A stretch of DNA of 44,545 nucleotides from Methylotenera_A sp040387515 (GTDB lineage: Bacteria; Pseudomonadota; Gammaproteobacteria; Burkholderiales; Methylophilaceae), in assembly GCA_040387515.1 (NCBI GenBank), contig JAZKDP010000033.1, forward strand, positions 1-44,545, written 5' to 3'. Below the pieces are notes generated by a model that saw nothing but the letters and a program-made list of their open reading frames with translations, did not search any database and was not told where the DNA came from. Below, one piece after another: positions 15,309 to 24,459 of this stretch. Each line of letters starts with the position of its first letter. The first letter of the stretch is position 1. A program made the translations under genes and the position numbers.

Positions 15309-17390
15309 ATGCCACCAATCATGCCTAAAAACTTCAAACTCATTCTCTGGATATTAGTTGGATTATTGGGTACTTTTGCACTGAGCACGATTGCCTTACA
15401 TCGCGGTGAAAGCATTAATGCGCTGTGGTTAATTACGGCAGCAATCTGTATTTATGCCATCGCTTATCGATTTTATGCCGCATGGATTGCAGCAAAAGTA
15501 TTGACGATAGACGAAACGCGCGCGACACCCGCCGAAAGATTGGACGATGGGCGTGATTTTGTTCCAACGAATAAATGGGTGGTTTTTGGACACCACTTTG
15601 CTGCGATTGCCGGTCCTGGGCCATTGATTGGCCCAACCTTAGCGGCACAGTTTGGTTATTTGCCTGGCACATTATGGATTTTAATCGGCGCGGTGCTAGG
15701 TGGCGCGGTGCAAGATATGGTGACGCTGTTTTTCTCTACCCGACGCAATGGCAAAAGTTTAGGCCAAATGGCGCGCGATGAGATTGGTGTTATCGGCGGC
15801 ACAGCTGCTTTGCTTGCTACCTTCATCATTATGATTATCTTAATCGCTGTGCTGGGCTTGGTGGTAGTGAATGCCATGAAACACAGCCCATGGGCTACTT
15901 CTACCATTGCCGCGACTATTCCAATTGCCATGTTCATTGGAATCTACATGCGCAATATTCGCCCAGGGCGAGTGTTAGAAGCCTCTGCTATTGGAGTTGT
16001 ATTGCTACTGTTATCGGTATATGCGGGCGGCTGGATAAATCACCATGAAACTCTACGCGTATTTTTCGACCATGATGGCTTGCCGTTGGCTTATGCCATT
16101 ATCGTGTACGGGTTTGCAGCGGCGGTGTTGCCAGTTTGGCTTTTACTCGCACCGCGTGATTATTTATCTACCTACATTAAGCTAGGTACGGTGATTTTAT
16201 TAGCCGTGGCGATTATTATTTTACGGCCTGAAATTCACATGCCTGCTGTCACCCAATTTACCGATGGCACAGGGCCTATTTTTGGCGGCAAGTTATTTCC
16301 GTTTGTGTTTATTACGATTGCCTGTGGGGCGATTTCAGGTTTTCATGCATTAATTGCTTCTGGCACAACGCCTAAGCTGTTAGAGAATGAGCGCGATATT
16401 CGTATGATTGGTTACGGCGCCATGTTGCTAGAAAGCTTTGTTGCCATTATGGCGATGATAGCGGCAACGGTATTAGAGCCGGGCGTGTTTTTTGCCATCA
16501 ATAGCCCAGCAGGCGTGGTAGGTAAAGATGCAATTGATGCGGTAGCCAAAATTAATAGCTGGGGTTTTGCCGTGACGGTTGAGCAAATGGATCAGCTTGC
16601 CAAAGACATGGGCGAAAGTAGTTTATTTGCGCGCACAGGTGGTGCGCCAAGTTTGGCAGTCGGCATGGCGAGTATTTTTGGTAGCGCGTTCGGCAAAAGT
16701 ATGCTGGCATTGTGGTATCACTTTGCCATTATGTTCGAGGCGATTTTTATTTTAACCACGCTAGATGCAGGTACGCGCGTTGGTCGCTTTATGCTGCAAG
16801 ATATGCTGGGCAATTTTAATAAAAAATTGGGCGAAACTTCTTATATGCCATCGGTGATATTCACCAGCAGTTTGGTGGTGGCGGGCTGGGGTTATTTTTT
16901 ATATATCGGCGTGATTGACCCGAATGGCGGCGTGAATATTCTGTGGCCTTTGTTTGGTATTTCTAATCAAATGCTAGCCGCGATTGCGCTGTGCGTAGCG
17001 ACGGGTATTTTGGTTAAATCAGGGAGATTAAAATTTGCTTGGGTAACGGGTTTGCCATTGGCTTGGTTGGTCATCATTACCAGCACAGCGGCCTATCAAA
17101 AAATATTTTCGGATGACGTGAGAATCGGTTTTTTTGCGGCGGCAAATGATTTAAGTAGCAAGCTGGCCAGCGGGTTGTTGACTGCAGATAAAGCCGCTGT
17201 TGCACCGCAGCTTATTTTCAATCAACAATTAGATGCCTATCTGACGTTATTTTTTGTGGTGATGCTATGGGTTGTTATTATTGATACTGTAGTGGTGTGT
17301 GTGCGTCATTTGTCAGGCAAACCAGTTTTGCCAAGTACAGAAGTGCCGCATATCGAAACGCAATTGGATAATAATTGGGTAAGAGATTAG
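15309..17390 (+). CDS. cstA: Carbon starvation protein CstA family transporter
   Basis: A roughly 693-residue protein with many (about 16-18) predicted membrane helices. It matches CstA by KWVVFGHHFAAIAGPGPLIGPTLAAQFG near residue 95 and by ISGFHALIASGTTPK and FILTTLDAGTRVGRFMLQD later. Family members take up peptides or pyruvate at the inner membrane during carbon limitation. An upstream in-frame TTG at 15306 is ignored in favour of the ATG at 15309; ATG 15321 is also possible. The next gene, 25 bases on, is the small YbdD-type partner normally found with CstA. Confidence 0.93.
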   Translation: MPPIMPKNFKLILWILVGLLGTFALSTIALHRGESINALWLITAAICIYAIAYRFYAAWIAAKVLTIDETRATPAERLDDGRDFVPTNKWVVFGHHFAAIAGPGPLIGPTLAAQFGYLPGTLWILIGAVLGGAVQDMVTLFFSTRRNGKSLGQMARDEIGVIGGTAALLATFIIMIILIAVLGLVVVNAMKHSPWATSTIAATIPIAMFIGIYMRNIRPGRVLEASAIGVVLLLLSVYAGGWINHHETLRVFFDHDGLPLAYAIIVYGFAAAVLPVWLLLAPRDYLSTYIKLGTVILLAVAIIILRPEIHMPAVTQFTDGTGPIFGGKLFPFVFITIACGAISGFHALIASGTTPKLLENERDIRMIGYGAMLLESFVAIMAMIAATVLEPGVFFAINSPAGVVGKDAIDAVAKINSWGFAVTVEQMDQLAKDMGESSLFARTGGAPSLAVGMASIFGSAFGKSMLALWYHFAIMFEAIFILTTLDAGTRVGRFMLQDMLGNFNKKLGETSYMPSVIFTSSLVVAGWGYFLYIGVIDPNGGVNILWPLFGISNQMLAAIALCVATGILVKSGRLKFAWVTGLPLAWLVIITSTAAYQKIFSDDVRIGFFAAANDLSSKLASGLLTADKAAVAPQLIFNQQLDAYLTLFFVVMLWVVIIDTVVVCVRHLSGKPVLPSTEVPHIETQLDNNWVRD

Positions 17391-17415
17391 CTTTTTAATC
17401 TAGAGGCAAACGAGC

Positions 17416-17607
17416 ATGTTTAAAAAACTACGTCATTTTTGGCATTTAATCAGGCAATTGTCGGGTGATGATGCTTATGAACAATATGCAAAACATCATG
17501 CGGATTTTCATGCTTGCAGTGTAGATGCGCCGCCCTTATTAACGCGCAAAGATTTTTACAAAATATGGCAAGACAGCAAGTGGAAAGGCATGAAACGTTG
17601 CTGTTAA
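17416..17607 (+). CDS. ybdD: YbdD/YjiX family protein (CstA partner)
   Basis: A 63-residue soluble protein. The family pattern is visible at both ends: LRHFWHLIRQLSGDDAYEQY at the start, and LLTRKDFYKIWQDSKWKGMKRCC at the end. This DUF466 family is almost always encoded directly after cstA/btsT-type transporters and in E. coli is needed for, or associated with, pyruvate uptake. A GAGG lies 9 bases before the ATG. Confidence 0.92.
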   Translation: MFKKLRHFWHLIRQLSGDDAYEQYAKHHADFHACSVDAPPLLTRKDFYKIWQDSKWKGMKRCC

Positions 17608-17781
17608 GTTTGTCGCAATAAGTCAGGCACATTTAAATCATGGCACGAATGTACGCATGGGCAAATCATCAAACATTTAAAACTGAACAGTGACGATGTC
17701 GCCAAGCATCAATCAAAACAACATAACAAACTTTACCGATAAGCTATATGTAACCAAGCCGTATTTAAACAACATCCAAAC

Positions 17782-17964
17782 TTACATACCTTTATAAATG
17801 TTATCGATTTGCATTTCATCATCTGTTTCTGATTGATGATTCACGTCGGATTCGGTTACATCGACATCTAAATATTTTCTGTCAGTTTGAGTCGGTTGAT
17901 ACTCTGCAATGACATAATCGAACTCGGGCTCTTTTTTAAATAAACGCGCAAATAATTTTTTCAT
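17782..17964 (-). CDS. Small hypothetical acidic-tail protein
   Basis: About 60 residues from the ATG at 17964 (an in-frame TTG at 17979 is less likely). The N-terminus is basic and hydrophobic (MKKLFARLFKKEPEFDYV); the rest is acidic and polar (VDVTESDVNHQSETDDEMQ), probably disordered. No family is recognised. The reading frame is plausible but short, and no strong ribosome site is seen. A long imperfect hairpin occupies the region just before the start. The 17608-17781 spacer toward ybdD shows nothing recognisable. Confidence 0.45.
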   Translation of the reverse strand: MKKLFARLFKKEPEFDYVIAEYQPTQTDRKYLDVDVTESDVNHQSETDDEMQIDNIYKGM

Positions 17965-17972
17965 GATATTTC

Positions 17973-18037
17973 GTTTCAAAACTTAAATTGGTTGGTGCTG
18001 CTATCTATGCAGCAATCACCATGCCAAATTTTGAAAC
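17973..18037 (-). promoter_or_regulatory. Long imperfect stem-loop before the small ORF
   Basis: Outer arms GTTTCAAAA (17973-17981) and TTTTGAAAC (18029-18037) pair perfectly. An interrupted ATTGG/CCAAT-like segment and a GGTG/CACC segment lead to an inner stem TGCTGC (17996-18001)/GCAGCA (18009-18014) with a 7-base loop. On the minus strand it ends 8 bases before the ATG at 17964, so it would cover the 5' leader of that gene. Confidence 0.45.
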
Positions 18038-18153
18038 AAAATGGTTTGTTTAATATATTGATTTTATTGAATAAATTATTTTCACAATAATGTCGCTTGT
18101 TAAGCGATGTTGTAATTTAACGAACAACGTTTAATTTTCGTCAAATGCAATGC

Positions 18154-18945
18154 TCAATCAAATTGCCGAGCATTGGCTTTAACCCACATCCAAATGCCAA
18201 TTAAAATCATCGGCAAACTCAGCCACTGGCCCATGCTTAAACCAAGTTGCAGTAAGCCTAAATAATCATCTGGTTGGCGCGTAAATTCGACTAAAAATCT
18301 AAAGCTGCCATAGCCAATCAGAAACAGCGCAGAAACCGCACCAATTGGACGTTGTTTGCGCGAAAACCACCATAAAATACAGAATAAAGCCACGCCTTCT
18401 AAAGCAAATTCATACAGTTGAGAAGGATGGCGGGCAATCATGTCGACTTGCGGAAAAATCATGCCGTAATTAGCGTTGGTTGCTCTGCCCCATAACTCGC
18501 CGTTAATAAAGTTGCCCATGCGTCCAGCACCTAATCCAATGGGTACAAGCGGTGCGACAAAATCCATAATTTTTAACCAAGGCTGTGGATATTTTCGAGT
18601 AAAAAAGAACATGGCCACCAGCACGCCTAGAAAGCCACCGTGAAAGCTCATGCCACCTTGCCATATTTTTAAAATATCCAATGGATGTTCTACAAAGCTA
18701 GAAAATTGATAAAACAGCACATAACCTATTCTGCCGCCAAGTATCACACCCAACGCGCCATAAAATAATGCGTCGTCAATCATTTGATTGGTCCAGTTAA
18801 ACCAAGGTTTGTGTTTCACTTGGTAACGCCCTAAACCTAAAAAGGCCAAAAACCCAATTAGGTACATTAAGCCGTACCAGTGAATGCCGAAACTATCGGT
18901 GAAATGTAGGGCTACGGGGTCGAATGTGGGGTGCGTAAATATCAT
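18154..18945 (-). CDS. lgt: Phosphatidylglycerol-prolipoprotein diacylglyceryl transferase
   Basis: Inner-membrane enzyme that transfers diacylglycerol from phosphatidylglycerol to the lipobox cysteine of prolipoproteins, the first step of lipoprotein maturation. It has 263 residues with about seven membrane helices. Family motifs are present: FGIHWYGLMYLIGF near the start, GGMSFHGGFLGV around residue 100, and the signature GRMGNFINGELWGR around 141-154. Length is slightly under the E. coli enzyme, as is common. The gene is transcribed away from the PAS-GGDEF-EAL gene. Confidence 0.96.
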   Translation of the reverse strand: MIFTHPTFDPVALHFTDSFGIHWYGLMYLIGFLAFLGLGRYQVKHKPWFNWTNQMIDDALFYGALGVILGGRIGYVLFYQFSSFVEHPLDILKIWQGGMSFHGGFLGVLVAMFFFTRKYPQPWLKIMDFVAPLVPIGLGAGRMGNFINGELWGRATNANYGMIFPQVDMIARHPSQLYEFALEGVALFCILWWFSRKQRPIGAVSALFLIGYGSFRFLVEFTRQPDDYLGLLQLGLSMGQWLSLPMILIGIWMWVKANARQFD

Positions 18946-19064
18946 GAGAACCTAGATGTTTATAAGTATTAAGTACGTAATTTGAGGGATTATGTTAATT
19001 TAAGTTTTATGTTATGGTTTTAAGCATGATTGTAATAATAAAACCGTGAAGAAAGCTTAAGTGT

Positions 19065-21560
19065 ATGGCACAGGGTTCAAAAAAACCGCAACTGTCAACG
19101 CAGACAAATAGTGTAACCTTTAGTGCAGGACTTCTAGCGGATTTTATTCCATTACTCACGGCAATTTTTCAAGATTCGCCTGATTGTGTCGCCATTTATG
19201 CCAATGATGCAAGCATCATTTATGCAAATGCAAGCCTTGAGAGTACTTGGGGATACCCTTTGCAACAAGCGCAAAATTCCCAACAGACTATTTCAGAGGG
19301 CTTTAAGCCATACCGCAATGCGCTCGATAGTGTATTAGCCACAGGCCAACCAACGACATTTCTATTGGATTGCAATTCTTGCCATATGCGACGGCATATC
19401 CACGATTTAGTTTCGATGACCGCAATTAGAAACCAAGATCAAGTTATTTTGGGTGTGATTGCTATTGGTCGAAGCTTGGATGATTATCGACACACACAAT
19501 ACCAAATGTTAGCGCAAAAAGAGCGTTATCAACGCGCGCTGATTGATAACTTTCCTTTTATGGTGTGGTTAAAAGATGTTGATAGTCGGTTTCTGGCCAT
19601 TAATAATGCATACGCACAACTGATCGGTGTGACTTATCCTGAAGAAGCACTTGGTAAAACCGATTATGACTACTTTCCCAAAGCTGCCGCTGATGGCTAC
19701 GTGGCTTTTGATCGTGAAGTCTTGCTGTCAGGCGAATCTAAAGTCGTGGTCGAATCCATTCATCATGAATCAGGCGATATGCATTGGGCAGAAGTCTATA
19801 AATCTCCCGTATTGATTGATGATGTGGTGGTGGGCACGGTGGGTTTTGCGCGTGACTTATCCGATTTAAAAAAATTACAGGATGACATATCAAAAACCAA
19901 GTCAGATTATATGACCTTGGTCGAAAGTTTGCCGCTGACGATTTCACGCTACGATTTGAATTTTAAATGCATTTTTATGAATTCTTATTGTGAACGTATT
20001 ACTGGTGTGCCAATTGAATATATGTTGGGAAAGACGCCATCAGAATTTTGGCATTTACACCAGTTAAGTCTGACGGCAAAAGATGCAGAAGCTTATATGG
20101 CGCAGGTGATAGCAACCGCTGAGCCACATGTTTTTGAGTTGCACGGCTATGCTGAAGACAAGGATTTTACTTATCTCATGCGTATTCTGCCTGAATTGGA
20201 TGCAGATAAAAATGTAATCGGCGTGATGATATTGGGGAGTGATATTACTGAAATTAGTGAGTATCGCGAGCAACTTGAACATATGGCACATCATGACGCG
20301 CTAACCAGCTTGCCTAATCGTGCCATGTTTAATAAGCGCATTGCCTCTGCAATCAGTAGCGCGAGACGCCAAAAGCATCTATTGGGTATTTTTGTGATTG
20401 ATTTAGATCATTTTAAATCGATTAACGATACTTTGGGGCATGTGATTGGCGATGCATTATTAATTGATGTCGCTACACGAATTCTGAATACATTGCGTGC
20501 CGGTGATTCGGTCGCGCGTTTGGGTGGCGATGAGTTCGCCATCATGATTCAAGATGTGAATAAAGCCGAAGATTTAGCGGTGCTTTCCGCCAAAATCTTA
20601 CAAATATTGGCATTGCCATTTTATGTGGCAGAGCAGGAGTTATATGTCACAGCGAGTATTGGTATCGCGGTGTACCCGCAAGATTCACAACATGTTGATG
20701 ATTTGCTTAAATATGCCGATGTAGCAATGTATGCCGCTAAAAAACAAGGCCGCAATAATTATCAATTTTTTGTACAAGAACTGAACCAATTGATGTCGCA
20801 ACGTTTTCAATTGCAAACGGAGCTCATGCATGCCATTGAAAAAAGAGAGTTTTATTTGCATTATCAGCCGCTGGTGCGTTTGGATACAGAAGAAATTATT
20901 GGTGTAGAGGCGTTAATGCGATGGAAAAATGGCGTGTTGGGTGAGCTGAGTCCAGCCGAGTTTATTCCGCTAGCAGAAGAGCTAGGCGTGATTACAGAAA
21001 TTGGCCGTTGGGTAATGATGCAAGCGTTTAAAGATGCGGCAACCGTGAATTCACAGCGCGAAAAGCCACTTATGTTTGCCATTAACTTATCCGCGCGCCA
21101 GTTTTTGCGTTATGACATTTTTGCGGCGATTAAATATTGTTTAGGCGTGACGGGTTGCAAACCAGAATGGGTAACGTTGGAAATTACGGAAAGTTTATTG
21201 TTGAACGATTCTAAACAAGTGCTGAATATATTAAGTAATTTAGTCGATTTAGGCGTCAAAATTGCCATAGATGATTTTGGTACAGGTTACTCTTCACTTT
21301 CGTACTTGAATAAATTTCCCATCAGCGAAGTAAAAATTGATCGCAGTTTTGTGCGTGAAATTACTACCGTTGAAAATGATGCTAAATTAGTGAAAGCCGT
21401 TATTGGTATGGCGATTAGTTTGGGTAAAGAACTTGTTGCAGAAGGCGTAGAAACGCAAGCACAGGCAGATTTGCTGAAAAGTTGGGGCTGTCATATTGGA
21501 CAAGGCTATTTTTTTAGTAAACCACTTGGCTTTGAACAGCTTTTGCTACGTTTACAATAA
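19065..21560 (+). CDS. PAS-GGDEF-EAL cyclic-di-GMP signalling protein
   Basis: An 831-residue protein with no clear membrane segment, so probably cytosolic. Three PAS-like sensor domains (about 30-140, 155-275, 285-400) precede a diguanylate cyclase domain (about 410-570) and an EAL phosphodiesterase domain (about 585-831). The cyclase keeps GGDEF (487-491) and the inhibitory RxxD site (RAGD, 478-481). The phosphodiesterase keeps EAL (615-617, in GVEALMRW), NLSARQF, EITESLLL and DDFGTGYSSLSYL. Both activities therefore look intact, and PAS input may set the balance. No ligand for the PAS domains can be assigned. It stands alone between lgt (divergent) and ilvD. Confidence 0.95.
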   Translation: MAQGSKKPQLSTQTNSVTFSAGLLADFIPLLTAIFQDSPDCVAIYANDASIIYANASLESTWGYPLQQAQNSQQTISEGFKPYRNALDSVLATGQPTTFLLDCNSCHMRRHIHDLVSMTAIRNQDQVILGVIAIGRSLDDYRHTQYQMLAQKERYQRALIDNFPFMVWLKDVDSRFLAINNAYAQLIGVTYPEEALGKTDYDYFPKAAADGYVAFDREVLLSGESKVVVESIHHESGDMHWAEVYKSPVLIDDVVVGTVGFARDLSDLKKLQDDISKTKSDYMTLVESLPLTISRYDLNFKCIFMNSYCERITGVPIEYMLGKTPSEFWHLHQLSLTAKDAEAYMAQVIATAEPHVFELHGYAEDKDFTYLMRILPELDADKNVIGVMILGSDITEISEYREQLEHMAHHDALTSLPNRAMFNKRIASAISSARRQKHLLGIFVIDLDHFKSINDTLGHVIGDALLIDVATRILNTLRAGDSVARLGGDEFAIMIQDVNKAEDLAVLSAKILQILALPFYVAEQELYVTASIGIAVYPQDSQHVDDLLKYADVAMYAAKKQGRNNYQFFVQELNQLMSQRFQLQTELMHAIEKREFYLHYQPLVRLDTEEIIGVEALMRWKNGVLGELSPAEFIPLAEELGVITEIGRWVMMQAFKDAATVNSQREKPLMFAINLSARQFLRYDIFAAIKYCLGVTGCKPEWVTLEITESLLLNDSKQVLNILSNLVDLGVKIAIDDFGTGYSSLSYLNKFPISEVKIDRSFVREITTVENDAKLVKAVIGMAISLGKELVAEGVETQAQADLLKSWGCHIGQGYFFSKPLGFEQLLLRLQ

Positions 21561-21667
21561 ATAAGCTTAATTACACATAATTTAAGCATTACATGTAAAA
21601 ACCTGCTTACTCTAGGCACTGCATCAGCTAAAATAGCGTATTAAGTATTATTTTAGGAATTGCAATC

Positions 21668-23521
21668 ATGCCAGTTTATCGTTCTCGCACCACAACACAC
21701 GGTCGCAATATGGCTGGAGCACGCGCTTTATGGCGTGCTACAGGTATGAAGGATGGCGATTTTGATAAGCCAATCATCGCTATTTCCAATTCATTTACGC
21801 AATTTGTACCAGGCCATGTGCATTTAAAAGATTTAGGCCAATTGGTCGCGCGCGAAATTGAGCGAGCGGGTGGTGTGGCGAAAGAATTTAACACCATTGC
21901 AGTGGACGATGGAATTGCCATGGGCCACGGCGGCATGTTGTATAGCTTGCCTTCACGCGATTTGATCGCTGATAGCGTTGAATATATGGTGAATGCGCAT
22001 TGTGCTGATGCGCTAGTGTGTATTTCGAATTGCGACAAAATCACTCCTGGCATGTTAATGGCGGCATTGCGCTTGAATATTCCTGTGGTGTTTGTATCTG
22101 GCGGGCCAATGGAAGCGGGCAAAGTAAATTGGAATGGCACTACGCACAAGCTAGATTTAGTGGATGCAATGGTTGCAGCGGCTGATAGCAAGGTTTCAGA
22201 TGCGGAATCTGACGCGATTGAGCGCTCTGCCTGCCCAACCTGTGGCTCGTGTTCTGGTATGTTTACTGCTAACTCAATGAACTGTCTAACCGAGGCACTT
22301 GGCTTAAGCCTACCAGGTAATGGTTCAACTTTAGCCACACATGGCGCACGTAAAGAATTGTTCTTAAAAGCGGGTCGTTTGATCGTTGAATTGGCAAAAC
22401 GCCATTACGAGCAAGATGATTACAGCGTATTGCCACGTAGCATCGCCAATATGAAAGCGTTTGAAAACGCCATGAGTTTGGATGTGTCTATGGGCGGCTC
22501 AACTAATACAGTATTGCATTTGCTGGCAGCAGCACATGAAGCAGGGCTTGATTTCACGATGAGTGATATTGACCGCATTTCTCGTAAAGTACCGTGCTTA
22601 AGTAAAGTAGCCCCAGCAACTGCCAAATACCATATGGAAGATGTGCACCGCGCTGGCGGCGTAATGGGTATTTTGGGTGAGCTAGACCGTGCAGGTGTCA
22701 TCCATCGTGATACGCCAACCGTTCATAGTAAAACAATGGGTGATGCTTTGGACAAATGGGACATCAAAGTGACGCAGGATGAAGACGTTAAAAAATTCTT
22801 CCGCGCGGCACCAGGTGGTATTTCTACCACGATTGCTTTCAGCCAAAGCATGTTGTATCCCACGCTAGATGATGACCGTGCTGAAGGATGTATTCGTGAT
22901 AAAGCGCATGCTTATTCGTTAGATGGTGGTTTGGCAGTGTTGTACGGCAATATTGCTTTAGATGGCTGTATCGTGAAAACTGCTGGTGTTGATGACAGTA
23001 TTTTGAAATTCACTGGTCGTGCGCGCATTTTTGAATCTCAAGACGCGACAGTAGAAGCGATTTTGGCAGACCAGATTGTCGCGGGTGATGTGGTGGTGAT
23101 TCGCTACGAAGGTCCGCGTGGCGGGCCTGGTATGCAAGAAATGCTCTATCCGACTTCTTATTTGAAATCGAAAGATTTAGGCAAAGTTTGTGCATTATTA
23201 ACCGATGGTCGTTTTTCAGGTGGTACGTCAGGCTTAAGTATCGGCCATGCTTCACCAGAAGCGGCCGAAGGCGGCGCAATCGGTTTGGTTGAAGAGGGCG
23301 ATACGATTGAAATCGATATTCCAAATCGTACTATTCATTTAGCCATTACCGATGAAGAGATGGCACACCGTCGTGCGCATATGGAAGCCAAAGGCAAGGC
23401 TGCATGGAAACCCGTTAATCGTACCCGTGAAGTATCGCTGGCATTGCGTGCCTACGCGGCGATGACAACCAGCGCTGCACGCGGCGCAGTGCGTGATGTA
23501 ACGCAAATCGAACATTTGTAG
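21668..23521 (+). CDS. ilvD: Dihydroxy-acid dehydratase
   Basis: Dehydrates dihydroxy acids in valine, isoleucine and pantothenate synthesis. At 617 residues it is the same size as the E. coli enzyme. Visible family motifs are TRGRN-like TTTHGRNMAGARAL at the start, the iron-sulfur cysteines in CISNCDKITPGM and ACPTCGSCSGMFTANSMN, and GPRGGPGMQEML near the C-terminus. AGGA precedes the ATG by 10 bases. The mutarotase gene follows after 14 bases and is probably cotranscribed. No T-box or attenuator leader was seen in the 107 bases upstream. Confidence 0.97.
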   Translation: MPVYRSRTTTHGRNMAGARALWRATGMKDGDFDKPIIAISNSFTQFVPGHVHLKDLGQLVAREIERAGGVAKEFNTIAVDDGIAMGHGGMLYSLPSRDLIADSVEYMVNAHCADALVCISNCDKITPGMLMAALRLNIPVVFVSGGPMEAGKVNWNGTTHKLDLVDAMVAAADSKVSDAESDAIERSACPTCGSCSGMFTANSMNCLTEALGLSLPGNGSTLATHGARKELFLKAGRLIVELAKRHYEQDDYSVLPRSIANMKAFENAMSLDVSMGGSTNTVLHLLAAAHEAGLDFTMSDIDRISRKVPCLSKVAPATAKYHMEDVHRAGGVMGILGELDRAGVIHRDTPTVHSKTMGDALDKWDIKVTQDEDVKKFFRAAPGGISTTIAFSQSMLYPTLDDDRAEGCIRDKAHAYSLDGGLAVLYGNIALDGCIVKTAGVDDSILKFTGRARIFESQDATVEAILADQIVAGDVVVIRYEGPRGGPGMQEMLYPTSYLKSKDLGKVCALLTDGRFSGGTSGLSIGHASPEAAEGGAIGLVEEGDTIEIDIPNRTIHLAITDEEMAHRRAHMEAKGKAAWKPVNRTREVSLALRAYAAMTTSAARGAVRDVTQIEHL

Positions 23522-23535
23522 AATAGGACAAAATA

Positions 23536-24444
23536 GTGACCGACCAGTTAATTGACCATGATTTTGCATTGAAGCCTGAGCTTAAGTTCAGTGAGGACAG
23601 TCATGGTTTGCAGTTCATTGAAATAGACAACAACCTTGCTACGGCAAAAATTGCGTTACAAGGCGCGCATGTGATGCAGTGGCAACCAAAAAACGTAGCA
23701 GAGCCTGTGTTATGGTTATCTAGCAATGCGCGATATGTGCAAGGCCGTTCAATCCGTGGTGGTGTGCCTATTTGCTGGCCGTGGTTTGGCGCGCATCCAA
23801 CCGATAGCAGTTATTGCCCACATGGTTTTGCGCGTGTGATGCCGTGGCACTTAATTGATGCAGATACGCTGCAAAACGGCGCGACTCGATTGGTCTTACA
23901 AATTTTGGATACGCCAGTGGGTAAAAAACAGCTGTCATATCCGTACACGCTTACGTTAACTATTACGATTGGCGAAACGCTTAAACTGGATTTATCAACG
24001 ACCAATCACGGCTCGCACCCTTTTATGATTGGTGAGGCTTTTCATACTTACTTTAATGTAAGTGATGTTGCTAATATAAAATTGACCGGCTTGGAAGACA
24101 GTCTGTATGCCGATAAAGTGCAAAACTACGAGCGTAGCGTACAGCACGGCAGCATTAAATTTAATAGTGAGTTTGATCGCGTTTATTTAAATACAGCAAG
24201 TGATTGTGTGATTGAGGATGAAGGCTTGAATCGTAAGATTCATGTGGCTAAATCGGGCAGTAATGCGACGGTGGTTTGGACGCCTTGGGATGATAAAGCG
24301 CACCAAATGAATGACATGGGAACGCCTGACGAATGGCGCAACATGATTTGTATTGAAACCGCAAACGCCATGGAAAATAGTATTGTGGTTAATCCTAATC
24401 AAACACATACTTTAACTGCCGAATACAGCATAGAAGACCTTTAG
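23536..24444 (+). CDS. D-hexose-6-phosphate mutarotase (YeaD family)
   Basis: A 302-residue aldose-1-epimerase-like protein that would interconvert anomers of hexose 6-phosphates. Family features are RSIRGGVPICWPWFGAHP, HGFARVMPW, and the catalytic-type glutamate/histidine segment MIGEAFHTYFNVSDV. Translation starts at GTG, with AGGA seven bases upstream. It sits between ilvD (14 bases) and the YyaL-type gene (15 bases), suggesting one operon without an obvious pathway link. Substrate specificity is inferred from the family. Confidence 0.88.
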   Translation: MTDQLIDHDFALKPELKFSEDSHGLQFIEIDNNLATAKIALQGAHVMQWQPKNVAEPVLWLSSNARYVQGRSIRGGVPICWPWFGAHPTDSSYCPHGFARVMPWHLIDADTLQNGATRLVLQILDTPVGKKQLSYPYTLTLTITIGETLKLDLSTTNHGSHPFMIGEAFHTYFNVSDVANIKLTGLEDSLYADKVQNYERSVQHGSIKFNSEFDRVYLNTASDCVIEDEGLNRKIHVAKSGSNATVVWTPWDDKAHQMNDMGTPDEWRNMICIETANAMENSIVVNPNQTHTLTAEYSIEDL

Positions 24445-24459
24445 CGTTAAGGAATTAGA

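Noticed and set aside
17641..17656. TGGCAC sequence resembling a sigma-54 -24 element
   Set aside because: The -12 part reads TACGC instead of TTGC at the required spacing, and no gene follows in the right direction.
21561..21667. Possible attenuator or riboswitch before ilvD
   Set aside because: No leader peptide with branched-chain codons, T-box or paired terminator structure was found in these 107 bases.
21676..22338. 220-codon open frame antisense to ilvD
   Set aside because: It lies wholly inside a well-conserved gene and its translation looks like no protein family; it is a shadow of codon composition.
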